Source: CAVYXK01 sp963772445 (GTDB lineage: Bacteria; Pseudomonadota; Alphaproteobacteria; Acetobacterales; Acetobacteraceae). Taken from it: a DNA stretch of 64,000 nucleotides. Position 1 is the first letter of the stretch, and each line of letters begins with the position of its first letter. Below are positions 1 through 9,681 of this stretch, piece after piece. The position numbers and the translations under genes are program-made. The notes beneath the pieces were generated by a model. It worked only from the letters and a program-made list of their open reading frames with translations. It was not told the DNA's origin and made no database searches. The DNA is taken from NCBI GenBank assembly GCA_963772445.1, contig CAVYXK010000016.1, forward strand, positions 682,001-746,000. The letters are read 5' to 3'.

Positions 1-1
1 A

Positions 2-628
2 AGCCCGATCGGCGACGCCTGGAAGAAAAAGCTGCTGACGCTGAAAGAGGGCGACGTCTTCCTCAACCGCTTCAGCCCGACCGGCTTCTGGTCGAGCGCG
101 GTCAACAACGGCTTCATCCAGGAGCTGCGAGGGCGCAGCGAGCGGCAGGTCGCCTATACTGCCGAAGTCGTCGGCGAGCACGTCGCCGAATACGGCGTCG
201 GTCCCCGTAAGCGACCGGTGTACCTTACGCGGGCGGATCTGGAGCGCGTGCACGAATGGGAGGCTGCCGGTTATACCGAGGCGCTGCGCACGCCGGATTC
301 CACGCTGATCTTCGTCACGCCAGAGACGGCGAAAGAGATAATCCGCGATCAGGCCGGCTGCATGGGCTGCCTCAGCCTGTGCCGCTTCTCCAACTGGAGC
401 CAGCACGACGAAAATCACAGCAGCGGCAAGCGCCCCGATCCGCGCAGCTTCTGCATCCAGAAGACGCTGCAGGCGATCGCTCATGAAAGCGACGAGCCGG
501 ACGCCGTCGAGCGCAACCTGATGTTCAGCGGCCATAACGGCTTCCGCTTCGCCCGCGATCCGTTCTACTCGAACGGCTTCATTCCGACGGTGAAGCAGCT
601 CGTGGAACGCATCCTGACCGGGCGCTGA
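2..628 (+). CDS. Nitronate monooxygenase-like flavoprotein, C-terminal part (5' end outside window)
   Basis: The reading frame is open from base 2 to the TGA at 626-628, so the gene starts upstream of the window and about 208 C-terminal residues are seen. A GTG at 218 is internal, not the start. The segment matches my recollection of the C-terminal region of large NAD(P)H-dependent flavin oxidoreductases annotated as nitronate monooxygenase: an NRFSPTGFWSSAVNN stretch, a Cys-rich CMGCLSLC motif, PDPRSFCIQKTL, and an ending like FYSNGFIPTVKQLVERIL. The FMN-binding barrel lies outside the window, so cofactor and substrate cannot be checked. The Cys cluster could bind metal or Fe-S, which is inference. 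A hairpin follows about 65 bp downstream. Confidence 0.6.
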   Translation, partial: SPIGDAWKKKLLTLKEGDVFLNRFSPTGFWSSAVNNGFIQELRGRSERQVAYTAEVVGEHVAEYGVGPRKRPVYLTRADLERVHEWEAAGYTEALRTPDSTLIFVTPETAKEIIRDQAGCMGCLSLCRFSNWSQHDENHSSGKRPDPRSFCIQKTLQAIAHESDEPDAVERNLMFSGHNGFRFARDPFYSNGFIPTVKQLVERILTGR

Positions 629-693
629 TGGCGTGCATTGCGGCCCTGCCCGCGCGGCGGGAAGTGATCCAAATCAAGCGGACGCGCAGTGAC

Positions 694-711
694 CCCTCGG
701 AGTCCCGAGGG
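694..711. terminator. Stem-loop after the first gene
   Basis: A perfect 7-bp stem CCCTCGG/CCGAGGG with a 4-nt loop lies between the first gene and the IS630 left end. There is no T-run, so a classical intrinsic terminator is not proven. Confidence 0.35.
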
Positions 712-828
712 AGTGGCGCGGAGAAGATGTCATATTATACCAGCCGCCCGGCTCGTTGAACTCGAACGTGATTTGGTGCGGCTCGGAGCGGTACAATTCG
801 GCGTCCCCGTTGGACGGAGGGGACAGCG

Positions 829-1899
829 ATGACCGTAGCGATCACCCGTTTGGAGCGATCGGCGGCTGATCTGCGAGAGGCGGCGGCGGCCACTCGAGAC
901 GCCAAAGCGGCACGTCGGATGCTGGCGATGGCGTTGCTGCTGGAAGGCTGGTCGCGGGAAGCCGCGGCGGAGGCGTGTGCGATGGACCGCCAGACGTTGC
1001 GTGACTGGGTACATCGCTACAACAAGTCCGGGCTGGATGGCCTGTCCGACCGACCGTGCCGCCGCGGTCCGCCGCCCCGCTTATCGCCCGAGCAACAGGC
1101 CAAGGTGGTGGAATGGGTGCAACAGGGGCCCGACCTTGAGCGGGACGGCGTGGTACGTTGGCGCTGCATCGACCTGCGGCAGCGGATCAAGGATGAGTTT
1201 GGCGTCGAGCTGCACGAGCGCAGTGTCGGCAAGCTGCTGCGCCGGCTGAAGTTCACCCGGCTGCAGCCGCGTCCCTATCATCCGAAGAAGGATGCCGCCG
1301 CGCAAGAGGCATTCAAGAAGGAGTTCGCCAGCCAGGTGGCCGAGGTTGTGCCAGCCGCTGCCGCCGGCAAGCCGCTGGAGATCTGGTTCGGCGACGAAGC
1401 CCGTGTCGGTCAGAAGGGCACGCTGACCTACGTCTGGGCGCGACGTGGCTCGCGCCCGGCGGCGGTTCGCGATAACCGCCATGACTCCGCCTATATCTTC
1501 GGCGCCGTTTGCCCCGAGCGCAGCATCGGCGCTGCCATCATCATGTCGGCCGCCAACAGCGAGGCGATGGCCGAACATCTGAAGGAGATCAGCCTCCAGG
1601 TTGCCCCGGGGGCTCATGCTGTGTTGCTGGTCGATGGCGCTGGTTGGCATCAGCCGGGGCGCCGCCTGCCGGTGCCTGACAACATCAGCCTGTTGCCGCT
1701 GCCAGCTTACTCGCCGGAGCTGAACCCGGTCGAGAACGTCTGGGAGTTCCTGCGCGGCAACTTTCTCAGCCACTGTGTCTGGGACAGCTATGAAGCTATC
1801 CTCAAGGCATGTCGTAATGCCTGGAACAAACTGATGGCAATGCCCGAACAAATCGCCTCCCTCACCAGGCGCTCTTGGGCCAAACCGGCCATCGCATAG
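829..1899 (+). CDS. IS630-family transposase (copy 1)
   Basis: The protein has 356 residues, a normal length for this family. A helix-turn-helix lies at about residues 30-75. The DDE catalytic triad of the IS630/Tc1-mariner superfamily is visible: D189 in WFGDEARVGQKG, D269 in VLLVDGAGWH and E302 in PAYSPELNPVENVW. The frame is intact and needs no frameshift. The ATG at 829 follows GGAGGGGACAGCG. The protein ends AKPAIA, while a diverged copy of the same 3' end downstream reads on into the inverted repeat. The ancestral protein was probably about 10 residues longer and was shortened when a repeat block was gained. The coding sequence is the same as in copy 2 (8361-9431). Confidence 0.93.
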   Translation: MTVAITRLERSAADLREAAAATRDAKAARRMLAMALLLEGWSREAAAEACAMDRQTLRDWVHRYNKSGLDGLSDRPCRRGPPPRLSPEQQAKVVEWVQQGPDLERDGVVRWRCIDLRQRIKDEFGVELHERSVGKLLRRLKFTRLQPRPYHPKKDAAAQEAFKKEFASQVAEVVPAAAAGKPLEIWFGDEARVGQKGTLTYVWARRGSRPAAVRDNRHDSAYIFGAVCPERSIGAAIIMSAANSEAMAEHLKEISLQVAPGAHAVLLVDGAGWHQPGRRLPVPDNISLLPLPAYSPELNPVENVWEFLRGNFLSHCVWDSYEAILKACRNAWNKLMAMPEQIASLTRRSWAKPAIA

Positions 1900-1993
1900 T
1901 AAGGAAGAAAGCCTAACCACAGAGACACCGAGGCACGGAGCCTGACCCTTCTCGGTGTCTCTGTGCCGCTGTGGTTAAGCTTTTTCTTACCTC
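1899..1993. repeat. Palindromic CACAGAG/CACGGAG block inside IS630 copy 1
   Basis: Two arms, AAGAAAGCCTAACCACAG and CTGTGGTTAAGCTTTTTCTT, enclose GAGACACCGAGGCACGGAG and CTCGGTGTCTCTGTGCC. RNA from either strand could fold into a long hairpin. The same block sits in IS630 copy 2 (9431-9525). Half-copies lie at about 2318-2355 and 32852-32892, and related CACGGAG palindromes at 49617-49732 and 52096-52210. Confidence 0.8.
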
Positions 1994-2047
1994 CGTCACG
2001 AAATCAGGGGGCCGTGTCTGAGACACCGATGAGGTCATCCTCAGGGG

Positions 2048-2143
2048 CATGTCATGACGCCTGAAACAAACTCGCAGAACTTCCCGACCGCATCGTCTCC
2101 CTCGCCAGGCGCCCCTGGGTCAAACCAGTCATCGAACAGGGCG
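2048..2143 (+). repeat. Diverged duplicate of the IS630 transposase 3' end
   Basis: This stretch aligns with 1808-1899: GGCATGTC, GCCTG then AACAAACT, CCCGA, ATCG-CTCCCTC, CCAGGCGC and GGGTCAAACC recur in the same order. It continues in frame to a QGGWYY-like end inside the right inverted repeat. It looks like the original transposase terminus, now separated from the gene by the palindromic block. Confidence 0.7.
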
Positions 2144-2176
2144 GCTGGTATTATATCAAGCGGCCGAGAGATCGAC

Positions 2177-2293
2177 TCTCGCGGGTCGCGGTTTCACGCC
2201 GTCATGGCCGGCGAGGACGGGGCGGTGCCGGTGGCTCGCGCGCAGTGCCGCTTCGAGAAGGAAGCGCCGAACCTGCTCTGGCAGATAATGCAG
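2177..2293 (+). pseudogene. IS481-type transposase fragment
   Basis: About 39 codons directly after the IS630 copy read like the middle of an IS481-family integrase: DGAVPVARAQC followed by RFEKEAPNLLWQ, a typical motif just before the catalytic core in that family. There is no start, no core domain and no DDE residues, so it is a small relic. The reading is short and family assignment rests on one motif. Confidence 0.45.
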
Positions 2294-2317
2294 AGCTTAT
2301 TTATGTTATGCAGAAAC

Positions 2318-2355
2318 TCTGAGCCCTTTGCGCCTCTGTGGTTGATCTTTCTTTT
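2318..2355. repeat. Half-copy of the CACAGAG palindrome
   Basis: CTTTGCGCCTCTGTGGTT followed by GATCTTTCTTTT resembles the right arm of the palindrome in the neighbouring IS630 element, without a matching left arm. Confidence 0.5.
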
Positions 2356-2391
2356 CATCTGCGCGAGCACACCCCTCGCGATGACGTTTAG

Positions 2392-3168
2392 CTAATCGAA
2401 CGGCGGTCCCTCGCCGAGAAGTTCCGGCCGATACTCAAAATGCATTGTGTCGAAATGCATCCACTGTCCACCCCAGATGAAGCCATGTTGCTCGAAGATC
2501 GTGACGATCTCCGGCGGGATTTTGTTCTCATAGGGCGGCACCGCGCCGTCGCGGCCGCCGCGCCACAGCCAGTAATCCGCGTACGCCGTATTGATGTCGA
2601 TGGCCGCGCCCCAGGCATGCATACTGAGCTGGCCCGTATCAGCGACAGCACGGCAGTTGTAAGTGCCACCGATCGGGTAAAGGTATTTCTTGTCCTCCGC
2701 CGGAAGCTCGTCGAGCTCCCGTGAAACTGCGGCCAACTGCTGATCCACCCCGTTCACCGAGGTGATCCTGACAGTGTGCCCCCACGTGGTCGGCAGCCAC
2801 ACAACAGGCACGAGTTTCGGGACCACCTCCCCCTCCCGACAGTCCCCATACAGCTTGTCGAAGAAGGCGCGATTTCGAATGCGTCCGGGGTCCCCTGTCG
2901 GCGGCAGCAATGGAGCGCTGCGCGGATAAGGGAAATGGAACTGGTCAAGGATCGATCCGTCACGGATCATCTCCTCCAAACTTTTGTTTGAGCGACCATC
3001 GCTGAGCGGCATGCGTGTGCCGTCGCGCCAGATCAGATTGATGCCATCGAAGCCTGCCAACTCGTCGGGGTAGGCCCGCAGCAACGCATCGATCGGGCCG
3101 GCGGCATCTGCCCGGCAGGCAAGCGCAAGCAGTAGAGCCAGAATCGCAACCCAACGCCTGGCGGTCAT
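2392..3168 (-). CDS. M15-family D-alanyl-D-alanine carboxypeptidase-like protein, exported
   Basis: This is a 258-residue zinc peptidase of the M15 (VanY/DD-carboxypeptidase) kind, expected to trim peptidoglycan stem peptides in the periplasm. The start ATG at 3168 is favoured because residues 1-23 form a signal peptide (MTARRWVAILALLLALACRA) and the ATG overlaps the stop of the upstream serine hydrolase (ATGA). Metal ligands are visible: H184 and D191 in SMHAWGAAIDIN, and H243 in DTMHFEYRPEL. A C110/C172 pair could form a disulfide, which is inference. Together with the serine hydrolase it makes a two-gene minus-strand unit divergent from an ABC importer, and the whole block lies between two IS630 copies. 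Substrate is not determinable. Confidence 0.8.
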   Translation of the reverse strand: MTARRWVAILALLLALACRADAAGPIDALLRAYPDELAGFDGINLIWRDGTRMPLSDGRSNKSLEEMIRDGSILDQFHFPYPRSAPLLPPTGDPGRIRNRAFFDKLYGDCREGEVVPKLVPVVWLPTTWGHTVRITSVNGVDQQLAAVSRELDELPAEDKKYLYPIGGTYNCRAVADTGQLSMHAWGAAIDINTAYADYWLWRGGRDGAVPPYENKIPPEIVTIFEQHGFIWGGQWMHFDTMHFEYRPELLGEGPPFD

Positions 3169-4160
3169 GCCGATACGCCGGCGATCAGATCGCCTATGCG
3201 ACGGCGCAGCTCCTGGATGCCCGTCTCCCGATGCCGTGTCGGGTGCACGCGGTTGGTCAGCAACGACCATGCAACCCCTCGCGCGAAATCGATCCATAGC
3301 CCGGTCCCGGTGAAACCGGTATGTCCGATCGTCGCATCCGAACAGAGATCGCCCCCCGACCAGCCCGAATGTCGTGCCTCCCACCCCAACGTGCGAGTGA
3401 GCGACTTACGCGTGCGGATGGGCGCCAGTGCCGGATCAGTCCCCTGCAGCAGACCAAGCGCGAAGTCGAGTACCCCGTCGATCGTACCGAACAGCCCGGC
3501 ATGGCCCGAGGCACCACCAAGCGCGAAGGCGTTCTCGTCATGCACCTCTCCACGCAGCACGCGTCCGCGCCAGGTGCAACGTTCGGTGGCGGCACAGGCG
3601 GCAGGATCCGGGCGGAAGGTCAAGCCGGGTGGCAGCCTCTGGTCGGCCAAAGATTGGCCGGTCAGTCGTTCGACAGTGATGCCAAGCAGCATGAAATTGA
3701 TATCGGAATAAACTGGCGGTCCGGCTTGCCAGAACCGTTGCAGAATGAACGCGCGCAGGGTCGTCGGATCCTGCCCATACGTATAGAGCGGCTCGACCGC
3801 CGGAAGATGCGTCTGGTGCGCGAGGCACTGGCGGAAGGTCAGCCGCCGCTCCGCCGCATTCAGGTCGTATTGCCGCAGATCAGGGAGCGCGACCGTCAAT
3901 GGATCGTCCAGCCCGATCCTCCCCTCCGCCACCAGCCGTAGAATCGCTGTGGTGGTGAAGATCACCTTGGTGAGTGAAGCAAGATCGAACCACGTGCCGC
4001 GCTCCATCGGCACCGGTTCCGGCGCGAGCTGGGCGTAGCCGAGCACCTGCACCGCACGATCACGCGCAGCGCTGATTACGCCGAGGGCAGCGCCCGGCAC
4101 CGGGCCGATGGCCCGCTCCAGCGTGTCACTGCAAACGGCGAGGATTGTTTCGGCAGTCAT
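3165..4160 (-). CDS. Serine hydrolase of the beta-lactamase class C / penicillin-binding-protein fold
   Basis: The protein has 331 residues with the three active-site elements of the family: S62-x-x-K65 in ASLTK, Y151-S-D/N in YSDIN, and a third-strand box H280-T-G in IGHTGFTG. No signal peptide is visible, so a cytoplasmic esterase or peptidase role is as likely as a cell-wall one. It is the first gene of a minus-strand pair whose second gene is an M15 peptidase, overlapping by 4 nt. The pairing suggests processing of peptides or muropeptides. The divergent ABC importer starts only 62 bp away and may take up the products; that link is inference. Beta-lactamase activity should not be assumed. 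Confidence 0.8.
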   Translation of the reverse strand: MTAETILAVCSDTLERAIGPVPGAALGVISAARDRAVQVLGYAQLAPEPVPMERGTWFDLASLTKVIFTTTAILRLVAEGRIGLDDPLTVALPDLRQYDLNAAERRLTFRQCLAHQTHLPAVEPLYTYGQDPTTLRAFILQRFWQAGPPVYSDINFMLLGITVERLTGQSLADQRLPPGLTFRPDPAACAATERCTWRGRVLRGEVHDENAFALGGASGHAGLFGTIDGVLDFALGLLQGTDPALAPIRTRKSLTRTLGWEARHSGWSGGDLCSDATIGHTGFTGTGLWIDFARGVAWSLLTNRVHPTRHRETGIQELRRRIGDLIAGVSA

Positions 4161-4222
4161 ATGCGGTAGAGTCTGCCCCCTCGTATTACATTAGAGAGAA
4201 ACGCCAGCAAGGGAGGATATCG

Positions 4223-5413
4223 ATGACCGATCTCGCCACCACCCGGCGAACCGTGCTCGGCGGCATTGCCGGTGCGGCTGCTCTCGGTGCAGCCTCAGCG
4301 CGCGCCGCCACACCCCCGCCCCTACCCAGCTCGCCCGTCGTGCTCAACGCGATCGACGTAGCCGGTCAGCTTCAGCTCACCCAGGCCGCGATCGAAACCT
4401 TCGTGCGCGCCAACCCCAAGCTGGTCTCCAAGGTCAATTTCTCGCAAGCCCCGGCGCCGGAGCTGCCTGGCAAGATCAAGGCACAGCAATCCGCCGGCGC
4501 GGTCGATATCGACCTCGTGATGACCGGCACGGACGGACTGTCGGCTGGCATCGACCTGAATCTGTGGGTCCCGCTGGTCACCGATTACGCCGCGCAGTTG
4601 CCCGACCTGAACTCGATCTACCTGCCCGGCGCGCTGAAGATGCAAGGCCTGGCGCAGAACCAGGCGGTGTGCGTGGTGTTCTGCCCGGCCGGCCCGATCA
4701 TCGAATACATGCCCGACGCGGTGAAGGTGCCGCCGAAGACCGCGCAGGAGCTGCTCGATTGGGCGAAGGCGCATCCGAAACGTTTTCTGTACGCGCGCCC
4801 CGCCAACTCCGGCCCGGGCCGCACCTTCCTGCAAGGCCTGCCGTACATCCTGCGCGACAAGGACCCGATGGATCCGAAGGATGGGTGGGACAAGACCTGG
4901 GCCTATCTCATCGAGATCGGCAAATACATCGAATATTATCCGACCGGCACCGGTGCCACGATGAAGGAACTGGCCGAAGGGTCGCGCGACATGATCGCCT
5001 CACACGTCGGTTGGGACCTCAACCCGCGCATCCTCGGTGTGGTCCCAAAGGAGGCGCAGGTCGGCACGCTCGAAGGCTTCCATTGGGTCACCGACGCGCA
5101 GTACTGGGCCGTGCCGAAGGGCGTGACGCCCGACCATCTCGCCGTGCTGCTGGAGATGACGAAATACATGCTGAGCAAGCCGGCCCAGGCGATGACGTAC
5201 GACAAGGGGTATTTCTATCCGGGCCCAGCGGTGAAGGACGTGCCGCTGTCGATGGCGCCTCCCGACAGCCAGAAACTCATCACCGAGTATACCCGCCCCT
5301 TCTACACCAAGCTGTTCGAAGACGTACCGTCCGAGGTGCCCTTGCCCGCCGACAAGCTGGTCTATGCGTTCCAGCGCTGGGACCAGCAGGTCGGCTCGCG
5401 TCCCGGCAAATAG
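4223..5413 (+). CDS. ABC transporter substrate-binding protein (family 1, spermidine/putrescine-iron type)
   Basis: The precursor has 396 residues. The ATG at 4223 is chosen because GGGAGG sits 7 bp upstream and the protein then opens with a twin-arginine signal (TTRRTVLGG, hydrophobic stretch, cleavage near ASARA). An upstream in-frame ATG at 4145 would bury the signal. The mature part has the two-lobe pattern of family-1 binding proteins (for example the VDIDLVMTGTDGL and LYARPANSGPG stretches). It is followed after 6 bp by its ATPase and then two permeases, a complete importer order. The ligand cannot be read from sequence; polyamine, Fe(III), thiamine or small organic ligands are all used by relatives. 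Confidence 0.8.
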   Translation: MTDLATTRRTVLGGIAGAAALGAASARAATPPPLPSSPVVLNAIDVAGQLQLTQAAIETFVRANPKLVSKVNFSQAPAPELPGKIKAQQSAGAVDIDLVMTGTDGLSAGIDLNLWVPLVTDYAAQLPDLNSIYLPGALKMQGLAQNQAVCVVFCPAGPIIEYMPDAVKVPPKTAQELLDWAKAHPKRFLYARPANSGPGRTFLQGLPYILRDKDPMDPKDGWDKTWAYLIEIGKYIEYYPTGTGATMKELAEGSRDMIASHVGWDLNPRILGVVPKEAQVGTLEGFHWVTDAQYWAVPKGVTPDHLAVLLEMTKYMLSKPAQAMTYDKGYFYPGPAVKDVPLSMAPPDSQKLITEYTRPFYTKLFEDVPSEVPLPADKLVYAFQRWDQQVGSRPGK

Positions 5414-5419
5414 AAGCGC

Positions 5420-6478
<1,059 letters not shown>

Positions 6479-7360
6479 ATGAGGACTACCCTTTCACTCC
6501 GCCGCCGCTTGAGGGAACGCGGCCTCGATGGCGTGACCCTGCTGGTGCTGCCCGGTGTGATCTTCGTCCTGGCGCTGTTCGTCTATCCGTTCCTCTATGG
6601 CCTGTTCCTGTCGTTCGCGCCGAAGAAGGGCGGGGCGCTGGCCAATTATGTCACCTTCTTCTCCCAGCCGTTCCTTTACGACACGATCTGGACAACGCTG
6701 CTGATCGCCGTCCCCGTCACGGTGCTGAACGTCGTGCTGTCGATTCCCGTCGCGTTGCGTGTGCGGCGGATGAAATGGCAGCGTCTGCTGACCACGATCC
6801 TGGTGATCCCGATCACGCTCGGCACCGTGCTGGTCGCCGAGGGCCTGCTGACTTATCTCGGCCCGCGCGGCTGGTTGAATCGCATCCTGTTGGACTCTGG
6901 CCTGACCGATGGCCCGGTGCGGCTGATCCACAACTACTGGGGGGTGATGCTGTCGCTGGTGATCAGCGGGTTTCCGTTCACCTTCCTGCTGACGCTCTCC
7001 TACATCACCGGCATCGATCCGTCGCTGGAGCACGCCGGCGCGATGCTTGGGGCCCGCGCCCGCACACGCTTCGCCCGCATTCTGCTGCCGCTGCTGCTGC
7101 CCGGCCTGACCATCACGCTGGCACTATCGTTCGTGCAGGCGTTTTCCGTGTTCCCCTCTGCCATCTTGCTGGGCGAGCCGTCAGGACCGACGAGGGTGAT
7201 CTCGATCGCCGCCTACACCGCGGCATTCGAGCAGTTCGACTACTCGCTGGCTTCGGCCATTGCGATGATCATGGCCGGCGTGCAGGTGCTGATCGTGGTG
7301 GCGCTGCTGGCGTTGCGGGGCCTGTTTTTCCGCGGCCCTGCCAGCACCGGCAAGGGTTGA
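6479..7360 (+). CDS. ABC transporter permease (binding-protein-dependent, subunit 1)
   Basis: The protein has 293 residues with six predicted membrane segments: LLVLPGVIFVLALFVYPFLY near the N terminus, then helices after SQPFLYDTIWTTLLIAVPV. The cytoplasmic EAA loop, which docks the ATPase, is EHAGAMLGARARTRFARILLPLLLPG near residue 185. The start ATG at 6479 follows the end of the ATPase TOBE domain. The same frame is open upstream to 6380 because of the ATPase frameshift, so the longer frame is not a real N terminus. It pairs with the next permease and serves the importer whose binding protein is at 4223. Confidence 0.85.
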   Translation: MRTTLSLRRRLRERGLDGVTLLVLPGVIFVLALFVYPFLYGLFLSFAPKKGGALANYVTFFSQPFLYDTIWTTLLIAVPVTVLNVVLSIPVALRVRRMKWQRLLTTILVIPITLGTVLVAEGLLTYLGPRGWLNRILLDSGLTDGPVRLIHNYWGVMLSLVISGFPFTFLLTLSYITGIDPSLEHAGAMLGARARTRFARILLPLLLPGLTITLALSFVQAFSVFPSAILLGEPSGPTRVISIAAYTAAFEQFDYSLASAIAMIMAGVQVLIVVALLALRGLFFRGPASTGKG

Positions 7361-7367
7361 CCCCGGC

Positions 7368-8192
7368 ATGCGTCGCCATCCGGGCGAGCAGCTGTGGGCC
7401 TTCGCCGTCTGGGCGCTGGTAACGTTTTTCGTGCTCAACCTGCTGGCGATGATTGGCAGCGTGGTGGTGAACTCCTTCGGCACACGCTGGTTCAACACCT
7501 GGCTTCCGGCGGGCTTTACCACGCAATGGTATGCGATGGCGTGGAACGAGTTCGGCCTGCCGTCGATCCTGCTGGTCACTGTGGAGGTCGTCGGCGCCGT
7601 CGTCCTGTTGTCGGGCGCGATCGGCGTGCCGGCGGCCTATGCGATGGCGCGCCGCGACTTTCCCGGCAAACGCGCGGTGCTGCTGCTGTTCCTGCTGCCG
7701 CTGATGGTGCCGCCGATCACCTATGGCATTCCGCTGGCGACGGTGCTGTACCAGGCACACCTCGCCGGAGCGATCTGGGGCGTGATCCTGGCCAATCTCG
7801 TCCCAACGGTGCCGTTCGTGGTGCTGATCATGATCCCGTTCGTGGAGCAGATCGACCCACGCATCGAGGCCGCCGCGCACGTGTTCGGCGCCGGCCTGGG
7901 CCGCCTGTTCTTCCAGGTGCTGGTGCCGCTGCTGACGCCAGGCATTCTCGCGGCGCTGATCCTGGTGCTGGTGCGCACCATCGCCATGTTCGAGCTGACG
8001 TTCCTGACCGCGGGGCCGGACAGCCAGACTTTGGTGGTCGCGCTTTACTATGCCGTGTTCGCCGCCGGCGTTCGCCCCGGCCAGTCGATCGACGCCATGG
8101 CGGTGGTCTATATGGTCACCACGCTGATCTGGCTGCTGGTCGCGCTACGCTTTGTCAACCCGACGCAGATCGTCACCCGCGCCAGGCAGTAG
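7368..8192 (+). CDS. ABC transporter permease (subunit 2)
   Basis: This 274-residue inner-membrane permease has six likely transmembrane helices and an EAA loop around PRIEAAAHVFGAGLGRLFFQVLVPLLTPG. It starts 8 bp after the first permease and is the last gene of the importer operon. The spacing, order (binding protein, ATPase, permease, permease) and size match the PotB/PotC or PhnE-type pairs. IS630 copy 2 begins 80 bp after its stop, so nothing further of the operon remains on this side. The ligand is unknown. Confidence 0.85.
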   Translation: MRRHPGEQLWAFAVWALVTFFVLNLLAMIGSVVVNSFGTRWFNTWLPAGFTTQWYAMAWNEFGLPSILLVTVEVVGAVVLLSGAIGVPAAYAMARRDFPGKRAVLLLFLLPLMVPPITYGIPLATVLYQAHLAGAIWGVILANLVPTVPFVVLIMIPFVEQIDPRIEAAAHVFGAGLGRLFFQVLVPLLTPGILAALILVLVRTIAMFELTFLTAGPDSQTLVVALYYAVFAAGVRPGQSIDAMAVVYMVTTLIWLLVALRFVNPTQIVTRARQ

Positions 8193-8360
8193 GCCGCAGC
8201 ACGGCTCGACCCTTTCCCTCTGTTTATAGAGAGTTCCGCGCGAGGCTTTCCAATTAGACTAGCGTGTGATACCAGCCGCCCGGCTCGTTGAACTCGAACG
8301 TGATTTGGTGCGGCTCGGAGCGGTACGATTCGGCGTCCCCGTTGGACGGAGGGGACAGCG

Positions 8361-9431
8361 ATGACCGTAGCGATCACCCGTTTGGAGCGATCGGCGGCTG
8401 ATCTGCGAGAGGCGGCGGCGGCCACTCGAGACGCCAAAGCGGCACGTCGGATGCTGGCGATGGCGTTGCTGCTGGAAGGCTGGTCGCGGGAAGCCGCGGC
8501 GGAGGCGTGTGCGATGGACCGCCAGACGTTGCGTGACTGGGTACATCGCTACAACAAGTCCGGGCTGGATGGCCTGTCCGACCGACCGTGCCGCCGCGGT
8601 CCGCCGCCCCGCTTATCGCCCGAGCAACAGGCCAAGGTGGTGGAATGGGTGCAACAGGGGCCCGACCTTGAGCGGGACGGCGTGGTACGTTGGCGCTGCA
8701 TCGACCTGCGGCAGCGGATCAAGGATGAGTTTGGCGTCGAGCTGCACGAGCGCAGTGTCGGCAAGCTGCTGCGCCGGCTGAAGTTCACCCGGCTGCAGCC
8801 GCGTCCCTATCATCCGAAGAAGGATGCCGCCGCGCAAGAGGCATTCAAGAAGGAGTTCGCCAGCCAGGTGGCCGAGGTTGTGCCAGCCGCTGCCGCCGGC
8901 AAGCCGCTGGAGATCTGGTTCGGCGACGAAGCCCGTGTCGGTCAGAAGGGCACGCTGACCTACGTCTGGGCGCGACGTGGCTCGCGCCCGGCGGCGGTTC
9001 GCGATAACCGCCATGACTCCGCCTATATCTTCGGCGCCGTTTGCCCCGAGCGCAGCATCGGCGCTGCCATCATCATGTCGGCCGCCAACAGCGAGGCGAT
9101 GGCCGAACATCTGAAGGAGATCAGCCTCCAGGTTGCCCCGGGGGCTCATGCTGTGTTGCTGGTCGATGGCGCTGGTTGGCATCAGCCGGGGCGCCGCCTG
9201 CCGGTGCCTGACAACATCAGCCTGTTGCCGCTGCCAGCTTACTCGCCGGAGCTGAACCCGGTCGAGAACGTCTGGGAGTTCCTGCGCGGCAACTTTCTCA
9301 GCCACTGTGTCTGGGACAGCTATGAAGCTATCCTCAAGGCATGTCGTAATGCCTGGAACAAACTGATGGCAATGCCCGAACAAATCGCCTCCCTCACCAG
9401 GCGCTCTTGGGCCAAACCGGCCATCGCATAG
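8361..9431 (+). CDS. IS630-family transposase (copy 2)
   Basis: This gene encodes a 356-residue protein identical to that at 829-1899, with D189, D269 and E302 as catalytic triad and a helix-turn-helix near residues 30-75. It is intact. With copy 1 it could mobilise the 6.1-kb segment between them, although composite IS630 transposons are not the usual mode and the TA-flanked ends of each copy would also be used singly. Confidence 0.93.
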   Translation: MTVAITRLERSAADLREAAAATRDAKAARRMLAMALLLEGWSREAAAEACAMDRQTLRDWVHRYNKSGLDGLSDRPCRRGPPPRLSPEQQAKVVEWVQQGPDLERDGVVRWRCIDLRQRIKDEFGVELHERSVGKLLRRLKFTRLQPRPYHPKKDAAAQEAFKKEFASQVAEVVPAAAAGKPLEIWFGDEARVGQKGTLTYVWARRGSRPAAVRDNRHDSAYIFGAVCPERSIGAAIIMSAANSEAMAEHLKEISLQVAPGAHAVLLVDGAGWHQPGRRLPVPDNISLLPLPAYSPELNPVENVWEFLRGNFLSHCVWDSYEAILKACRNAWNKLMAMPEQIASLTRRSWAKPAIA

Positions 9432-9525
9432 TAAGGAAGAAAGCCTAACCACAGAGACACCGAGGCACGGAGCCTGACCCTTCTCGGTGTCTCTGTGCCG
9501 CTGTGGTTAAGCTTTTTCTTACCTC
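9431..9525. repeat. Palindromic CACAGAG/CACGGAG block inside IS630 copy 2
   Basis: This is the same block as at 1899-1993, between the transposase stop and the duplicated transposase 3' end. Confidence 0.8.
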
Positions 9526-9681
9526 CGTCACGAAATCAGGGGGCCGTGTCTGAGACACCGATGAGGTCATCCTCAGGGGCATGTCATGACGCCTGAAACG
9601 AACTCGCAGAAACTTCCCGACCGCATCGTCTCCCTCGCCAGGCGCCCCTGGGTCAAACCAGTCATCGAACAGGGCGGCTGG

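Larger units (their letters stand above)
740..2148 (+). mobile_element. IS630-family insertion sequence, copy 1
   Basis: The element begins CCAGCCGCCC after a TA (738-739) and ends GGGCGGCTGG before a TA (2149-2150). That gives a 10-bp perfect terminal inverted repeat that continues imperfectly, and the TA target expected for IS630. It holds one transposase (829-1899). A palindromic block follows, then a second diverged copy of the transposase 3' end (2048-2143), so the right end is chimeric. A second copy at 8272-9681 differs by only a few bases. Confidence 0.85.
8272..9681 (+). mobile_element. IS630-family insertion sequence, copy 2
   Basis: The element has the same ends and orientation as copy 1 (740-2148), again with TA on both sides (8270-8271, 9682-9683). 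By eye the differences are one substitution in the leader (GTACGATT against GTACAATT), one near the right end and one extra A at about 9610. The near-identity points to recent duplication or to one element pair that moved together. Confidence 0.88.

Noticed and set aside
3165..4160. Antibiotic-resistance beta-lactamase
   Set aside because: It has the fold's active-site motifs but no signal peptide and sits with a peptidase; a general esterase or peptidase role is at least as likely.
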